Shown here: positions 17,910 to 18,262 of the stretch, in pieces
Position numbering within the stretch: position 1 is the stretch's first letter
Layout of the letters: every line of letters begins with the position of its first letter
Source of the DNA: Corinectria fuckeliana
Taxonomy: Eukaryota > Ascomycota > Sordariomycetes > Hypocreales > Nectriaceae
Length of the DNA stretch: 18,262 nt
Direction: 5' to 3'
Assembly: GCA_019137255.1 (NCBI GenBank)
Contig: WPDH01000206.1
Location: forward strand, 1-18,262
The notes under the pieces: model-generated
Told to the model about the DNA's origin: nothing
Databases searched by the model: none
Seen by the model: the letters and a program-made list of their open reading frames with translations, nothing else
Position numbers and translations under genes: made by a program

Positions 17910-18262
17910 TAAAAGATAATAAGAGATATATTTATTATATAATTTTAATAATTTTAATCTTATACTATCTTATAGTAACTACTTAGGTATATAAAATTTT
18001 TAAGATTTAAAAAAGGTAGGTTTAAAAAGTTAATTTTATACTATTTTTTATAAAATAAATTTAAGTAAAGTAAAATAGATTATAAATTCTTAGTTAAATA
18101 TAATATAGTATATTAACTCTTAAGAATACTTTATATAATTTTAAAGATATTTATATTATATATCTTTTTATAGTAATTTTTACTTTCTTTTTAAAAGAAA
18201 TTAAAATTAAAAATATAAATTTTTATACTTTTAAAAATCTTTTATTATATAAATAATTATAC
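17910..18262. other. Extremely AT-rich end, no gene seen
   Basis: Long A and T runs (AATTTTAATAATTTTAATC style) replace the TATA/CTATAG texture of the preceding DNA. No coding frame or recognisable repeat was found. It may be the edge of a different degraded element. Confidence 0.6.

Noticed and set aside
1..18262. Fungal mitochondrial DNA
   Set aside because: AT-rich with hairpins, but no mitochondrial protein, tRNA or rRNA was seen, genes are broken by CpA-to-TpA type changes, and there is a GTAAGT/TACTAAC/TAG intron.
1..18262. tRNA or rRNA genes
   Set aside because: No conserved rRNA segment or tRNA box A and B pattern was noticed by eye on either strand; a covariance-model scan would be decisive.

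Overview
The window looks like an AT-rich block from the nuclear genome of a filamentous ascomycete (Pezizomycotina) that has been heavily damaged by repeat-induced point mutation (RIP). Directly visible: TpA is everywhere, CpA and TpG are rare over long stretches, TAA and TAG crowd nearly every frame, and no intact gene of normal length survives. A 10-bp tandem array at 3791-3900 shows the CpA-to-TpA change in neighbouring copies. One well-formed spliceosomal intron argues for a nuclear, not mitochondrial, source. I cannot name the species.

Layout: 1 to about 3470 is the most degraded block, with faint plus-strand coding traces (607-840, about 1230-3420) and two N bases. From 3470 to 4000 is a less mutated island with direct repeats and the 10-bp array. 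From about 4.6 to 17.9 kb are traces of seven protein genes, all on the plus strand. In each, one frame is much cleaner than the others or has a more protein-like make-up, and its interruptions are almost all TAA/TAG, as expected if CAA/CAG (Gln) or TGG (Trp) were mutated. I call them A (about 4682-9600, very long), B (about 9925-10488), C (11375-12037), D (12261-13511), E (about 13621-15616, with a 115-bp intron), F (about 15900-16931) and G (about 17280-17909). None could be assigned to a known family by eye. The last 350 bases are extremely AT-rich with no visible gene.

The most striking structure is a family of short near-palindromes (about 55-75 bp, arms around CTAAGAAYAGYTATTAG). There are eight full copies and about nine single arms. 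They sit in the gaps between the gene traces, and one full copy lies inside the intron of E. Same-strand gene traces with a shared hairpin in almost every gap suggest a decayed large mobile element, or a gene block colonised by a tiny foldback element. How the genes worked together cannot be read from the sequence. All gene calls here are pseudogenes or relics, and their limits are approximate unless a start, stop or splice site is named.
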